Notes: generated by a model from the sequence alone, not told the origin. A stretch of DNA of 64,000 nt from Siderastrea siderea (GCA_964030785.1 OZ034967.1:46537533-46601532), one strand, 5' to 3'; shown: positions 11,591 through 25,567, numbered from the stretch's first letter. Made by a program: numbers and translations.

Positions 11591-14500
11591 ACTCAGCGTT
11601 GCCTATAATCTGTATTTGTCCAACAGGTTCACAACAAAGCCAGGTTCAAAGGACTTCATTTTCAGTTATAATCCATGCAGATCGTTCTCGCTACCGCAGA
11701 CAGAATACCCGCAGAGTGACTGTTATAACGATGTAGCTGTAAGTTCTTAGGATAACTGCAGGTGAAGGCTAAGGTGGTTTTCGTGCATGCCTTTTTGTGC
11801 CCCAGTAAACTGAATAAAAAATGAAACGATTCGGCACGATAGGATAGGATAGGATACGATAACATACAGCAAATCATGAATCCTCTATGTTAAAAATGGA
11901 ATTTAGAACTATTGCTTTATAGAAGGCAGAAAAACCGAAAACCCTGCTAAGAATCGTCTTACACTTATACTTATAAGTGTAAGAGGTTATACTTAACTCA
12001 CATATGACACCGGGTCCAGGAATCGAACCGGGGCAACTTGATATGAGGAAAGTGCTCTCACCGATCCTTGCTTTCTAAACAGTTAAGGGTGTGTCCCAAT
12101 TAGATTAAACGGGAAAAATTAAAGAGCTTCCTCAAATAAAGTTAAAGGTATCTGCGATGTTCAGTTCAGTAGCTCATTTGCTGTTTCGCAGCTGCAAACA
12201 TAAAGAAACTTTGCGCAAACCATGCACCACACCTGAGCTTTTTGAACATTTAGTCACGATATACAGGCAGTTTCATTGGAGTGAACTCGTCTTCATAAAA
12301 CAAAACTGACAGTCGTTTAGAGAGTTTTGTGTAGGGCCAGTTGATATAGGAAATACGGGCAGCTGGCTTCATATCAGCAATGTGTAGCAATGACAGACCG
12401 TATGATATAATTCTATTGAGTCACTCTTTCAAATCCTTTTCTTTTTCAGATTTGTATGTACCCTAAAAATAAGACAAGTTACCAAAACATTGGCAGGCAG
12501 AGCACAGTGAGGTGTGGCATTCACAATACAATCCATACACCACAACTGAAATATACAAACGAAAAGTAAGTACTAACGTATTTCAACCGATACGTACTTA
12601 GGTTTTTTTGGTACAACATTGTTCCACCACAGATAACATTTTATTCTGATTGTACGTCACTAGCACTTCAACATGAGTTATTTTAAATAGGCTGGACTTG
12701 TTATCCAGTTTTTCCAGTTTATAATACGTCTCATTGCTAGTTTTGGTTCCCTAAGAAGTCCAAATTTTGCCATGTCACTTCTTGTAGTCTACTTTGGGTG
12801 GACGGCGCAGGAATTAATTTCACTGTTTTGTGTCTCCCACACAAAAAAAATTGAGTTAACAGGAAAGAGAATATATGAAAAATAGTATCTATGAACTGCG
12901 GAATAAAGACATTACATACGAAAGTTCAACACAGTTGTATTCGCAACTAGAGCAGCGCTGGATCCAGAGGAATTCTATTCGATCATACAAGGCACAACTC
13001 ACCTTGTTAATTCCAACACATCTTACATTCCATGTGACTTCCTTCTGTGTTCCTTGTTCTTTTCTCGTTCGTACGGTAGTGAATTTTCTGCTTCCTTATC
13101 CTTCCATATCCCTTGTCCATTTGTACGGCTCCCAGCACGGTTTCCGCCATGTTTAAATTCATTGAACAATAGGTGGCTGACCGCTAGCGCAATAATAGTT
13201 GCCCGAAGGGCAACCAATTTTCTTCGGAAAGCGAATTTTTCCGAATGAGGCACGTATTCATAGCCGACTGTGAGCCAACAATGTCCGAGCTCACAGTAGT
13301 TTGGTCTGCGGCCCGCGGTCTGAATTTCAAACTTGGCGGAAGCGTCGGCGGAATCCGTACCAGGAGACGTAGGTGGGAGACGAGGGCAAGAGATATAGAG
13401 GATATTGAAGCAGCAAAGTTCACAAGGATTCCTTTTGGCAACCTTTGTTAAACAAAGATGTTTTGGAATTAACGAGGCGAGTTGTGTCAAACAGTACGAT
13501 CGATTGGAATTCCTCTGGACCCTGTGAAGCAGTTGCGAAAAGAAGGCCTGAAATAATTTAGGCTTGATCGGGATTCTAACCTTTGACCCTTGCGATACGA
13601 TCAATACGATAGAATCAATGTTATTTAACAAGTATTTCATCTGCAACAGCTATGATGCTATCGTTGAGAAATATATTTTTGTAGGACATTTCCAAATTGG
13701 ACGGCTATAGTCAACCTAAAGTGTGATCCAACAAGGATAAGTAGAAAGGATGCAAAGTTTGAAGTGATCAATAATGAGCAAAACCCGAGGGTAAGTCGAG
13801 CTTGAAACAATATAGTTTATTATTTTATTTTATTCGACTAAAATGTTAGAAAATTTACGTTACGTCCCTGTGTTTGTCTGTCAATTTCGTTTTTAACGGA
13901 CTGGTCACAAGTACCACTCCTTACCTTTTTTAGGTGGAGATGACTTCAGCAGGTGGTTTGGCAAAGTGTCCTCAATCCTTCCAAGTTTAGGGGACTACTA
14001 ATCAACTGAAAGAAAAAAAAAACTCTTTGCAATGCCAGAAACGACTTTACACCAAATCATGATCATTGTTTTTAGGCCACGTTTCGGCCTTATTACCTTT
14101 CTTAACAGCTTTTCAGTCAGATAGGGACAGCATTTTTGCCCAGTTGTAGTCTGCCTCATATTATGATACACGTATCGTGACTTAAGACTAACATGACACA
14201 ATAAGTCCTCATGGTTTTTTTTCACTTGATCGTCCCGTAAAGTTGTAAATTATAATTGCGTCTTAATGTGATCTTTACACATAGTAAGCATATTCAGATA
14301 GTTTCTTGTTAACAGTGGAACGATAGGGGAAAGGAGCTCACCTTAGGGTTTAACACCCATAGTTCAACGATACATTTGTCGGGTGCTTATCACTAAGGAT
14401 TCTCTTGAGAAGCTCTTAAGATTAGGGTGACGTTTCATTGCCTTTTCTCTTCAGTTGTTTCTTCTTACCCACAACTGTGCATGTCCTAATGGTTGCCTGC

Positions 14501-15812
14501 GTGAAGGTGTTACAGAAGATCCTCCCACTTCGGAACCTCCTCCCTGTGAGCTACCAGTTTTGTATCTATAAAAATATACATGGTCGCGTACAGTTTTTGC
14601 TCAGATCTATCAGATCTATTTTCCTTCAAGAGAGCATAAAGGTTAGTGAGTACACCCTCCCGGAAGGCTTATTCCAGAACCACCGCCGCCAGCAGCTATT
14701 AAATCACTTGGACACCTGATTTGGTCATTAATGTAAACGTTAGAATGAAATGATGTGAACCGCAGAAATACAAATGAAATGAAGATGTGACCATCGCAGT
14801 TGTGATTAAGCCCTAAAAATTTTAAGAGTTGAAGCCCCGAAAGAACTTTTTTCGGGCTTAATTCGCAATTGCTTAATTCACAACTGCGATGGTCACATCT
14901 TCATTTCAAATGTAAACGTTATTAACGAAAACCAACCCAATGTGAAGGTAATTGGTTGTGGGTTACAGTGTTGGCCGTTACAATTGACACATTAAGCGTG
15001 TTATATTAGAAGTTGTATGTAGATAAAGGAGCATAGGATATTACAGAGACAAAAAACACCTAAAAATAGAAACAGCTCAAAAATTCTATAAAACATTTTA
15101 ACAAACTCTCATATTCTAAGCACTTTTACAAAGTTTATATTTTAATCACTAAAGAACCAAATACCAGGGATTGGCTTTGAAATAGTGCATGTAGGGAGGA
15201 TGGACAGACTCTCATCGTCATCTGCTATTTAGAGCCTTCACGGTAGGAAGCTCAAGTATTTTCTGTATCGAAATAAGTGCTGTTTCCTCGATTCTGGAAA
15301 TCATCAACATGTGGGTTGGAATGGAAGCCGCAGGAAAAAATTGAGAATGGTTTCTGTCTCACGCTTTATTACGGTTATCAAAAAGTAGGAACTGCAAAGT
15401 GGAATAACAGCGTAGAAATAAAAACTGAAACAGACAGATTATGCAAAACTAAAGTTACCGCAAAGCTTAAAACAAGCACTGACATGTCTCAAAATAATTT
15501 TCGAGGGTTTATTTAACGAGCTCTAACGAGTAACGATTTTGTTTCTATATACTTGCAGGTTGGGAACACGAGCTGGCATACAGCCTAATTGGAGCTTTTG
15601 CCACTCTTGTCATTGTCGTCCCATTTCTCATCTGGCGATTTGAAAAAAGACAGAATAATGGTAACGAAGAAAACAGGCAACTTCTTGATGAAGAAAATGA
15701 CAGAGTCGCCGACTACGCTGCCAATCATTTCAATGATTTCGACGGCACAGCATCTAACAAAGATATCAACGTAGGAGGAAGCAGATACAATAACGCAGCA
15801 AGTCTGTGCTGA
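11591..15812 (+). CDS. Mannose-6-phosphate-receptor/ATG27-like type I membrane protein, copy 1 (first exon not found)
   Basis: Five exons: 11591-11738, 12450-12565, 13685-13790, 14455-14545 and 15559-15812. Phases are consistent, and the first three lengths (148, 116, 106) equal those of the paralogue at 29918-36720. The luminal part has an MRH-like cysteine pattern: [44 protein letters not shown] and HNCACPNGC. The last exon gives a membrane segment, LIGAFATLVIVVPFLIW, and a tail with ENRQLL, which fits an acidic dileucine sorting signal. A role in Golgi-endosome-lysosome sorting is inferred from the fold and tail. The expected signal-peptide exon was not found upstream, so this copy may be 5'-truncated or have a diverged exon 1. 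Confidence 0.72.
11990..12085 (-). mobile_element. tRNA-derived SINE head in the intron after exon 2 (copy 1)
   Basis: On the minus strand GGTTCGATTCC (12029-12019) is a perfect pol III B box, and an A-box-like GGTGAGAGCAC lies about 35 bases upstream. The tail reads into GGTGTCATATGTGAG. A related SINE lies in the same intron of copy 2 at 31490-31590. Confidence 0.65.
12935..13600. repeat. Inverted pair of ~80-bp repeats with SINE-like end
   Basis: Bases about 12940-13028 match the reverse complement of about 13447-13545 (shared TTCGCAACT, GGTCCAGAGGAATTC, AACTCRCCTYGTTAATTCC). The right copy continues into a B-box-like GGTTAGAATCC (13581-13571, minus). Two related SINEs in opposite orientation, or one TIR element of about 600 bp, would both explain this. 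It lies in the intron before exon 4. Confidence 0.5.
14776..14908. repeat. Near-perfect 36-bp foldback
   Basis: Bases 14776-14810 (GAAATGAAGATGTGACCATC...) are inverted at 14873-14908 with one base difference, separated by about 62 bases that contain a smaller CCCGAAAGAACTTTTTTCGGG stem. It probably derives from a MITE and lies in the last intron of copy 1. Confidence 0.6.
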
Positions 15813-18051
15813 AATCGCCTTACTTATTGTTACACGTGAGCTGTATGTGATACCTTTGATCCAGATTAAGATTCCCGATATCAGTGGCTACAAAATAAAG
15901 CAAAAGGAGGTTAAGATGATGTAATGTATGTGGACATACCGTAGCTTTTACGTGGTATAGATTTACACATTCTGACTCGCAGCTTTTAAATGCCAACGTC
16001 GGATCTCACCCACAATTGAACTGTAAAGCGCGTGTGCATTCCAACTGAATTGTGACGTGCGTCACAAAAATGCTTAACTTTTTGAATCTATCCATAACTT
16101 GTCATGTAGATAGGACTGGATATCACGGCCGATGCATTTGCAAGTTGCGGTTGCGATTTTTATCCCTTTAAGGCTTTCCAAAGAGGAGTTGGCAATTTTG
16201 ATGAAATGATTTCTGTTGTAACATTCCAAGTTTAATGTTTCATATTTCGTTTAGTACATGTTGACAGAGACTACACAGGGAGAGAGTCTGGTACAGCAAC
16301 TTTTTTCTCCAGCACGCGAATAGTACTGTCCGCTGGCGTGGTATATACTAACATTATACTAACATTACAAATAATCCTAACATTAGATAACTGGTTTGAA
16401 GAGCAGCGAGTGATGTGGTGCAAATATTGCCCAGGACTGAAACATAACATTGACATGACAATTTCAAGGCCAAAGCTGAGATACAGTCCTTTGTAATGAT
16501 CACGTATTTTCTTTGACAAATAAGGGCGCTAGTTTCTAAGGAAACTGTGGTGCTGCGTAGGTGTGCAAGTGAAACAATTTGATTCGCTCTGACGAAGGGC
16601 TAACGCTCAAAACGGCAGCTTTCGATTTCTCCACGGTGGCCAATTTACCTTATCAACTCAGTTGATAAATCCACATTTTTATTTACCTTTTAATAGTACC
16701 ACCCCCGACCCCAAGCCCGCACTCTCCATAAAAAATTGGGATCATAAGTTATGTTCATAAAGACACTTGGTAAAGTAAGCATAAAGGGAACGCTCGAGAG
16801 CATGGAGCTTCCGATTTTAAAAGCTAAACAAATGTAAACTTGTTCGGAGTTTAAAAATGTCAGAAATAGATTAAATAATGTATTGTTGGATCCTTAGCTT
16901 TGTGTAAGGTAAGTGGGGCTTAGATTTAAAAAAAAGTAGGTGGATGGGGGGAAGAGAACGTTTCAGAATTAGAAAAATGTCGGCAACCCGGGCAGCTGTC
17001 CTGGAACCAACTCTGCTTCAAATCTGTCAAAGAAAAACAACGCTTTCCTTTTCCCACCGAAAGTATCATGTCAATTTACATTATGTCAAATAATCATGTG
17101 TGTCTTAAAGATGCTTTGTGGTTGTGAACCATTGATAGTTATAATGTATAATTTAATCATTGCTTTTCTATCTATACCCTCTATCTATACTCATTTCTGT
17201 GTCTCAAGTAACCGTTTGTTTGTTATTTTCGTCATCTAAGCTCTTTGAATGTCTTGTTTGTACTGTAGGCGACCTAGAACACATTGTGAAAGCAGTTAGA
17301 CAAGGGTATCCATACAGGTACACTGCCAGTTGAGTATCCTAACGAAGTATTTTTGTGAGGTATCCCCTTGTGTGGTTTATCTGTTGACACAGAATAGAAA
17401 TAAAATGTCCATAACTGTTTTTGTCAAAGAGTTATTGAGTTGTTGAAACTCGTTTAATGAATCAATAACGCTCCCAAAAGGGAACTTTAGAATGCTACCT
17501 AAACTTTTTTTAAACAATTTTAATTGTAAAAAAAAATCCGTTTTCGACATCTAGATCCAATTGTAACTTTTTGAACAAAGAAACAAACAAACCGGCCAAA
17601 AAAAAAAAAAAAAGAAACCGGTAAGGCTGATGTATTAACGAGCTGCTGAGGTACAGTTGTTCACAACCGTTGTCCAGTTTAAAAGATTGTACAAAAGTAT
17701 AAAGACCCTGTTCAGTCAAAAGGAATGAACGAGTCAGTGACGGCTCTAAGCTCTGCTTTCTGTAGTATTAAGCTTTACTACTCCAACCCCTCCCCCCCAC
17801 CTCCGCATGAGATGCTTGTCCACCTCAGTATCATCTCCAGCTTTCGATAGGCTTCCTTTATGATACGCTGGTCGCCTTGTGTAGAGTGTGTGCGGACACG
17901 TGACCCTTGAATTATCGTCCGCCATGTTGGAGGACCGCTTTGTTGGATTTTCCCCGTGTTTACCTTCTTGAGAGCCGGCATCCCAAGTGCTTTTAAAATA
18001 ATAACTCGCGTTTTCCTTAACCTTGTGGATTAAAATCGGAAAGGTTACTAG
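15813..18051. other. Intergenic, one retroelement remnant, no gene
   Basis: No coding region is supported. The only recognisable piece is the Penelope/hammerhead-like sequence at 16551-16680. An A15 run lies near 17600. Confidence 0.4.
16551..16680 (+). mobile_element. Penelope-type retroelement remnant with degenerate hammerhead core
   Basis: CTGACGA (16589-16595) is followed by GGGC-TAAC-GCTC, which can form stem II, and then by AAAA where an active hammerhead has GAAA. Downstream is TTATCAACTCAGTTGATAAA, also seen at about 33640. The mutated core should be inactive. Confidence 0.5.
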
Positions 18052-18665
18052 TTAGGGAGGGTTCAAAATTTAGGTAGAGGGGGCTGGCTATGGTGATTTT
18101 AGATTTTTTCCCTTGCATTTTTTGGAAGTCCCCCCATATTATTTGGTGTGTTTTTTCACTGCCCTCCCCCCCTCATTGCATAACCCACAACCGTGGGCAA
18201 AATACCATGACCCCCCCTCCTCCACCAGCCGCGCCCAAAAAACCCTGATGACTAAAACAAGGCATTTTTAGTCTCAAAATTAACCACATTGTGACAATTG
18301 TTTAATAAGCAAAACTACTAATTAGTTTATTGAGAATGAAAAACTTAAATTTATCAAACTGATAAGCATAAATAAAAAGGTACAGCTTACATTCACTGCA
18401 GTCTTCTAAACCAGCTAAAAATGGCCATTTGGTTTGTTGAGGCATTATTCCAGTAATTTTTCACGTGAAAAATACACATAGAATGTGTTGATACACACAC
18501 ACTGTGCTAACATCATACAAATAAAATTTAGCTTTCTAAACACATTAAGGTTGTACAAATTAGGTTTAAAATATTAACTTGCAATGGAGTCAATTGTGGC
18601 CATTTTTATTGTGGTCTATACATGCTGTACAGCCAGTTATGCACTGACAGTGAAGGAACGTCGAG

Positions 18666-18698
<33 letters not shown>

Positions 18699-19487
18699 AC
18701 TTTATTAACGTGTCTTAAAATATCTAGCTTACACTAAAGTAAGCTAATTGGGGACACCTATCTATACCTATCTAAAGTAGTAAAAATATATAAAATATTA
18801 CAATATATAAAATATAAAATATAAAATATAATATCACAGTGATAGTGTGGCTGTTAATGAGAGTGAAAGTAGTGACATTGAACTTCCATCCACCAGCTAA
18901 AAGAAAGTGCAGTGCCAGAAGTGGACGGAGTGCCACACGTTTTGCCTTCCGTTGATATTTGTACAAGTTGGCACATTTCGAGGCCGTCTAGCTTCACCAC
19001 CAGTTGGAACATAAACTTAAGAACACGGACTCTCTCCTCCGCAGAGGCTCCCACTGGTATCCCATTAATAAATTTTTAAATAAAAATTAAAAATTAATAA
19101 GCGCGCGGGGGACGATGGGAAGAGCGAAAGGCGCGGTCTCCCTCCTTCTCTTTCCCCGTCCCCGCCTCCCAGTGACGCAAAGAGACTTCTGCGCCGAAGA
19201 GAGGAACAAGGAATTATAAATAAATGTTCTGAGAAAGCAAGCATCAGTGTGAGTTTATTATACGTTGACATCGACTTCTTTTTACAGATCCTTCTGCTAA
19301 ATATGAGTAAACTGATGATGGTGGTTTTTATGGAATTTTTTTGATGGCCCCCCCTTATACCTTCTTTCACATCGGGAGAAATTTTTAATAGCCCCCCCCC
19401 TAAACCCTAACAGGAAAAAATCATGCCCCCCCCAAAAAAAATCGCCATAGCGACCCCCTCTACATAAATTATGAACCCTCTCTTAAC
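18052..19487. mobile_element. ~1.4-kb non-autonomous DNA element with ~50-bp inverted ends
   Basis: Bases 18052-18105 (GGGAGGGTTCAAAATTTAGG, then a GGGGGCTGGCTATGGTGAT block) match the reverse complement of 19434-19487. Both ends are preceded by GTTA or GTTAA, which would fit a TTAA-like target. The inside carries C-rich tracts, an AAT microsatellite and no supported gene. Confidence 0.6.
18671..18698. repeat. (AAT)n microsatellite
   Basis: About nine AAT units, followed by AAACTTTATTAA and CTAATTGGGGACA, a combination also seen at 39170-39225. Confidence 0.85.
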
Positions 19488-21997
19488 AGTGTTGTTTTAT
19501 CAGTGGTGCCCGAGGCCTCGTACTCAAGATCGAGGGCACAGTTTTTCCCTATACGGACCGACCGAGGTCGGTAAATAACGTGTTTATTTTTTCAGCGTTT
19601 ATAAGTTGGAACGAGGCGAACTGGTTTGAAAATTGTATGTTGGCAGTCCTTCTAAACGCGCTATCTCTCACGATCAAAGTTAAAATTCGAAAATAAAAAT
19701 TATTAAGCTTGCGAGAAAGAGCCGCTGGCAAACCGTAGAGATAAAACAGAACTTAACTTATCATAAAACAGTAAGTGTTGAGAGCAACCCCGACTTCTTA
19801 TAGCAAGAATAATAAAAGAAATATTGAACTAAACAATCATCTTAGTGAAACTCGCTTTCGTTAGCTTTGCTTTGTTCAAAAGGAAATCACACGTTTAAAT
19901 TTGTCTTGCCGAAAGATCTCAAAAACAAGTAAGACTTTTAACGAAAAGTTCTCACACTCCATAGAATTAAGCATTTTTGTTCGTTTTTGGTCAAGATTTT
20001 CCGCAAATCGATACTCAGTTGAGAAAACTACACTGGAAAAACTTGTTACGTTCACATGCAGCAGTTCTTGTCGAAGGCACAGCGTTGCGAAATTTTTGTT
20101 TGGCTATTTTAGCTAACAGTCTTAATAATCAGATTGTCTTAAATGAAGCTAAGTGGGGCAAGATAAGAAAAGAGATCTCCAAGGAAAATAACGAAATTTC
20201 AACCGTGAAACGGAGATCAAAGATTTTCGGCGGAAAACCGCCGATTATTTTGGATCGAGTTTCAGCTCCCTACAAATTCTCAATATTACGCATTGGTTAC
20301 CTGTGGTCTTAACCCCATACAGACCCTCAGTCTCGCCGGGAACCATTTCTTTTTGCATCCAATTCTCTATTTATTCTGTATGGCTAAAAAGAAACTCGGT
20401 AAATGGAAGACGAATGTCGCTTTGTCAACTTCGGGCTTACGCAGAATAAGCTAGCTAGAAAATACTTTTGTTTCAGTTTCGTCTTTCCGGAGAAGGCCCT
20501 TGGTATCATGTGACACAATATTCATTGACAATTTTATATTGACTTTGCCACTATTATTTTTCTTTATCGTCAAAAAAATTTAGCAGTACATCAGCGGCAG
20601 AAGGTACCAAAGATACTAATTCATTTATTGATTTAGTCTCGTTGGAGTTCGGTTTGCGGTATTTCGACGTCGTGCAGTGACCTTAGCTTCCTTTCAAAAT
20701 GAGCCCCGGATCTCTCAGCGATTATGGTTATTTTCTGTGTATGAAAAAAATGCATCGAGTCGCATGAACACATGAAGACGATTTTGGCCTTTGGTTATCT
20801 GCGTGACAGCCAGCAGGTACAATGGAAATTCAATAAATTCCAATACACTTTAATTCTTAAATGTTTCATTACGTGGAAGCGTTAAGTTATTTGTTCACAA
20901 ACGGTTAGCTTTGCCAGCTGAACATAAGAAAAACCATAGGCATATATTTACTGTATATCGATGTCTGGTCTGTGTACAGTCATTGTTTTGCATTGCCGGT
21001 ATTTCACCTATTTGCTATAAAGAAACAGAGTATCAAGAGAAAGAACCCCCCCGGGAGATGGGGTACTTCCCTAAAATTTGGAACAAACGTGTTTATTGAG
21101 GCTTTATAGCGATGGCTCTGCGAACCCCTTTGTAGAGTATTGCATTAGCAATAACGCGTGTGTGATAGTAAAATTTTGTTCGACGATAATACACCTACAC
21201 CAAAATGCTGTGAATCTACTTTTAATTACCAAGCAATAGTGAAATCACCGATCACGTGTATTGTACATCGAATTAAGACCGTAACCCACGACGAAAACCC
21301 AGTGTGGTGAATTTATAGTGTACTTATAGAGGCTGTAATTCAAAACTGAGTATGCATTAATTAACTTGTAGAGGTTGTGGGTGCCAGATGAGTCATTTAA
21401 TTAGGCGGCTCCGTAGACCCATAAGAATAAAACAAAAACAAAATCATAACTTTCAAATAGATATTTTATGATTCAATTTAAAAATGGTCTCTTCGCGACA
21501 AAGACGTACATGTTTAACAAAAATTTTGGGAGTTAGCATATTCCCATACAAATGTTTCCTAACAAGCTAGAACCGCTGACCGAGAAACTAATTACTCTAC
21601 TTTCGAAATTAAGAGGTTGAAATTGCCGAACTTCCCTGTAAGCGTAGAGATCTTTGACTTTCATGTCATTATCTAAAGAGGTGTCGCCAGAGTGAGGGGT
21701 TTTCAGTATTTTTAAGGTGAGAAACTAACCTAATTTCCTCATAAAGGAATAATCGTTCCCTGTTCTCACAACAGATTATGCATGCGTTTGATAGCTCTCC
21801 AGGCCATGTAGAAACTTTTCTGACGGCTGTATCAGATGCACAGCATTTATTAATCATCCGCTTGCTTTCTCAGAGAAATCAAATTTAGCGTACACAGATT
21901 GGAAATTTATCCTTTTGCAAAGCGTAGATTTTGTATAAACTTCGATTTTTAAAACGTAACCGGAAGTCTAATTAAAAATATGCAGTGGATGTTTTGT
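19488..21997. other. Intergenic, no gene identified
   Basis: Nothing coding is supported. The last ~100 bases (about 21898-21997) are homologous to 41900-42020, part of the segmental duplication. Confidence 0.4.
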
Positions 21998-22496
21998 TAG
22001 TCTAGTGGGTTAGTGCTATATTTTGCGAAAATCGTTACAGACCGGACAAAAGCACCAAACTTGGCACACTTAGTCTTTGAAGCATGGGCTTTAAGAAAAT
22101 CCAATGCTCCAAAAAAAATATTTGCACTTAAAGGTGAAAATGACGTCATTTGTTACGTCACTCTTGTGTTTGGCTGTTTCTGATTTTGTGTGTTATATAC
22201 TAATGAACAACATTCGGGTAAGGGCTTTCTCGCACTTAATCGGACAGAAAAGTGCAAAACGTTTTGGCAATACTTTTTAATACAATAATATCAATTAATA
22301 CACGGGCCTTTTCATAAATTGTAAATATATTTGTTGTTTTTTTTGCCGAATCGCGCAAAGGGCATGATTCTAAAATTTGTTAATTATCCGACTGCATCAC
22401 TTTTCCTTCAATGGATAAACTCTCTAAAAAATCAGATAACATTGCTGTAATATTATAGACAATTTTTTTGGTGAGATAGTTTCTGGAATTAGCATC

Positions 22497-25400
22497 ATGC
22501 AATTTCCAACACAAGAGAATGAAGGTACCTGCAGAGAAGCATCTTTTTCACAAACTGCAAACTCTAAAGAGAAACCGAGTCTTCCAGAAGCTTTCGCAAA
22601 TGTGCCACCCATACATGTCACGGACACAACAACTGTGCCATCTGTATCGAATACAACTGAGTACAGTGGAGGGATGGCGATTAAGCAAGCTATTGACATA
22701 GAAAAAGGCTGCATAAAGCAAAGTGTCGAGCTCCTCAGATTGGAAACACTTCACAAGGGTCAGCCAATTTCGTGGGCCGCCTACCACGCTTCTCTTCAGC
22801 CCCCCGTTGAGCATCTACCCTCAATTATTGCAATGCTTCCAATCTTCCTTGAGAAAGCAGACTCGCCTGCAATGGTTAAACACGGGCTGGATATCGTTAG
22901 AAACGTTACCAGGTTCTTGAATGCTGGACAAGTTCCAGTTCTTGCTTGTGACTGTCCTATCTTTGCGATCTCCAAAAAAATTCAGTGGAGCATGCCGCAG
23001 TTGTATGGAGAAGACAAATTCCTTATAATGTTTGGAGGGTTCCATATCGAGAAAGCCCTATGGAATGCACTTGGAGATCTCCTACGTGGTTCAGGCTGGA
23101 CAGATGTCTTGACTGAAGCGGGAATAGCAACGTCCGGTACAGCCGATTCATTTTTAAGAGCAGCCCACGTTACTCGGACACGACACATGCATCAGGTTAC
23201 GGCACTGGCGCTAGCTAAGCTACAACAAGAGGCTTTTGTGAAAAGCAGAGAGCATGATTTGGAAAAATGGCGACAAGAAATGATGGAAGCATGCCCAACA
23301 TTCCACTTCTGGGACATGATTCTGAGAACAGAAATAGTTGTCTTGGCGTTTATACGATCGCACAGAGAGCGAGACTTTACTCTGTACATAGAGTGTCTAA
23401 AAGAACTTATGTTCTTATTCTTCGCTTTGGATCACGTTAACTACAGTCGCTGGGTTAGTGTCCATCTACGAGATGTGCAATCATTGCCTGACAAACTGAG
23501 GGACATTTTCAGCAAGTTCTGGGTCATTCAGAAGACATCTACGAGATTTTCAGCAATCCCAATTGATCAGGCCCACGAACAGGAAAACGCTAAAGTCAAG
23601 GGTAGCGGAGGAGTTGTGGGGCTTACGGAAAACCCGGCTGCATTGAGCAGATGGCTAATTTCTGGCCCAGAAATGGCAAGGCTTGTCACACAGTTTGATG
23701 AGCAATACATGCCACAACCAAATCGAGAGGATACTAGTCACCATGAAGAAGGTCTGTGACAACAGGTGAAGTTTCAGCAACAAGTTAACAACCTTGTTAA
23801 TCAAATTAACAGATGCGGCAATCCGTTTGACGAGAAATGCCAAGAACTCCTTGTCCTAAATACCAGAGAGTGTGCAGCAGAGAATGTTGTGACATCAGAG
23901 TGCACCATTGAAGAAGTAGGAAAACGACAATTTGAAACGTTCAAGAGAGAAGTTCTTGAGGAAAGAACGAAACCAATCAGCACCGCCATTAAAAGAAATT
24001 CATTGCCATTATTTAGCACAACGAAGCACAAAGTTCGTTCGTCAACAAATAAAATCAAAGCAATTAAGAATGACGTCGGACTGTTCAGTCGCTTGTATAT
24101 CAGTACCCAGCAGCATGAAGGAGACCTTGACGAATTCTTCGCCCACGAGAACCATGCCTATCCCCCTTCAATATCCAATTTTGGCAAGCTTCGTTTGGGT
24201 GATAAGTCGGACTTGCTTAAGATGTTGCAAGATACAGGGACAAAACCAGATGATTGCAGGTTTGAGTGTAAAATCTTTGATGGTGGCGCGCTGATTCATT
24301 TTCTTAGCCCAAAGAATGCAACACTGCTGTTTTCAGAATATTCATACCAAATCTTTTTACCATTTCTGGAGAGGGAACTCTCAACTGTCAAACGAGTGGA
24401 TGTGGTATGGGATCGATATCTGACAGATAGCCTGAAGAACTGCACAAGGGAGAAGCGTGGGCCCGGTGTTCGGGTGAAAGTTGGTCCCCAGGCTAGAGTG
24501 CCAAAGAATTGGAATGCCTTTCTTAGAGATTCCACGAACAAAGATGAGTTGTTTAACTATCTTTCCGAAGAAGTGGATCATGTTCAGTGGGATTGCTCGA
24601 GGGAAATCTATATCACAAAAGGTAGTTTGGTAATTGCCAAGGGTGGTGGCAAGCCAATGTTTGACTGCACTCATGAAGAGGCGGACACTAGAGTTATAGT
24701 TCATTTGCTTCATGCTCTTGAAAACGGGCAGAGCAGAGTTGAAATTCGAACAGTTGACACAGATGTTGTTGTTTTACTGATCGGTAAATTCTTTGATGTG
24801 CAAGCGAAATATCCCCTAGTTGACATAGGGGTGGCCTTTGAAGTTGGCAAGCATTTTCAATACATCCATGTCAATTCCGTCTGCGGGAAATTAGGCAAAG
24901 ATCAATCAGAGTCCTTTCCTGCTTTCCACGCCTTTTCGGGCTGTGATACAACTTCGTCATTTTGTGGAAAGGGCAAGAAATCTGCTTTACAAACATGGCG
25001 ATCCTTCCCTGAGGCCACTGAAGCGTTTCTTCACATGCAACAAAACCCGTTTGTTGCAGTAAACTATTCTTCGCCACATTTCAAGACGCTAGAGAGACTT
25101 ACAGTGCTGATGTACGACAAGAGAAGTACTTTCCATTCTGTAAATGCCGCTCGGAGGGAGCTGTTCTCCAAGAAGGGAAGGACTATTGAAAAAATCCCCC
25201 CTACACAAGTAACTACTGTAGTGGGATATCGCTGGTTTCCGAGTGCATTTTAAAAGACTTTTTTGTTAACAAGAATACATTTGCCTTGCAGAATGCTTTG
25301 TTATTGCATGTTCAAAGAGCTGCATACCAGGCCGGGATTTGGGCAACGTGTGCAGAGACCCAACCTAACATTCCTTCACCAGCAGCCTGGGGATGGAAAT

Positions 25401-25567
25401 GGAACGAGCAGAGCTGGGAGCCAGTGTGGGCGACAGTTCCAGAGGCGGCCAAAGCCTGCAAGCAGCTTATTAAATGTGCATGCCAACTAAAATGCTCCTC
25501 GAGGTGTAGCTGCCACCGAGCGAGCCTGACTTGTACGGAATTGTGCTCATGTAAATGTACAGAATGA
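22497..25567 (+). CDS. Large uncharacterised protein with XPG/Asteroid-like PIN region and CXC tail; one in-frame stop
   Basis: Exon A, 22497-25208, reads through one in-frame TGA at 23757-23759. An 83-bp intron (GTAACT...TTGCAG, 25209-25291) joins IPPTQ in phase 0 to exon B, 25292-25567. The N-terminal half has conserved-looking blocks: WAAYHASL, ACDCPIF, EDKFLIMFGGFHIEKALW and TADSFLRAAHVTRTRH. The C-terminal half has HEEADTRV, VDTDVVVL and FSGCDTTSSF, whose acidic residues match the XPG/FEN-type PIN nuclease pattern. The tail is a CXC-like cluster (CACQLKCSSRCSCH, LCSCKC). The sequence starts abruptly and an upstream exon is likely missing. The TGA could be a nonsense mutation; everything else is open. 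A nuclease role in mobilising the surrounding element is inferred only. Confidence 0.7.

Noticed and set aside
12000..12085. tRNA gene suggested by a perfect B box
   Set aside because: No clover-leaf can be drawn with matching acceptor arms, and the same sequence recurs in the paralogous intron; it is a SINE head.
18661..18840. Long terminal repeat of a retrotransposon
   Set aside because: The AAT-run plus CTAATTGGGGACA block is a dispersed repeat (also near 39200) without paired LTRs, primer site or reverse transcriptase.
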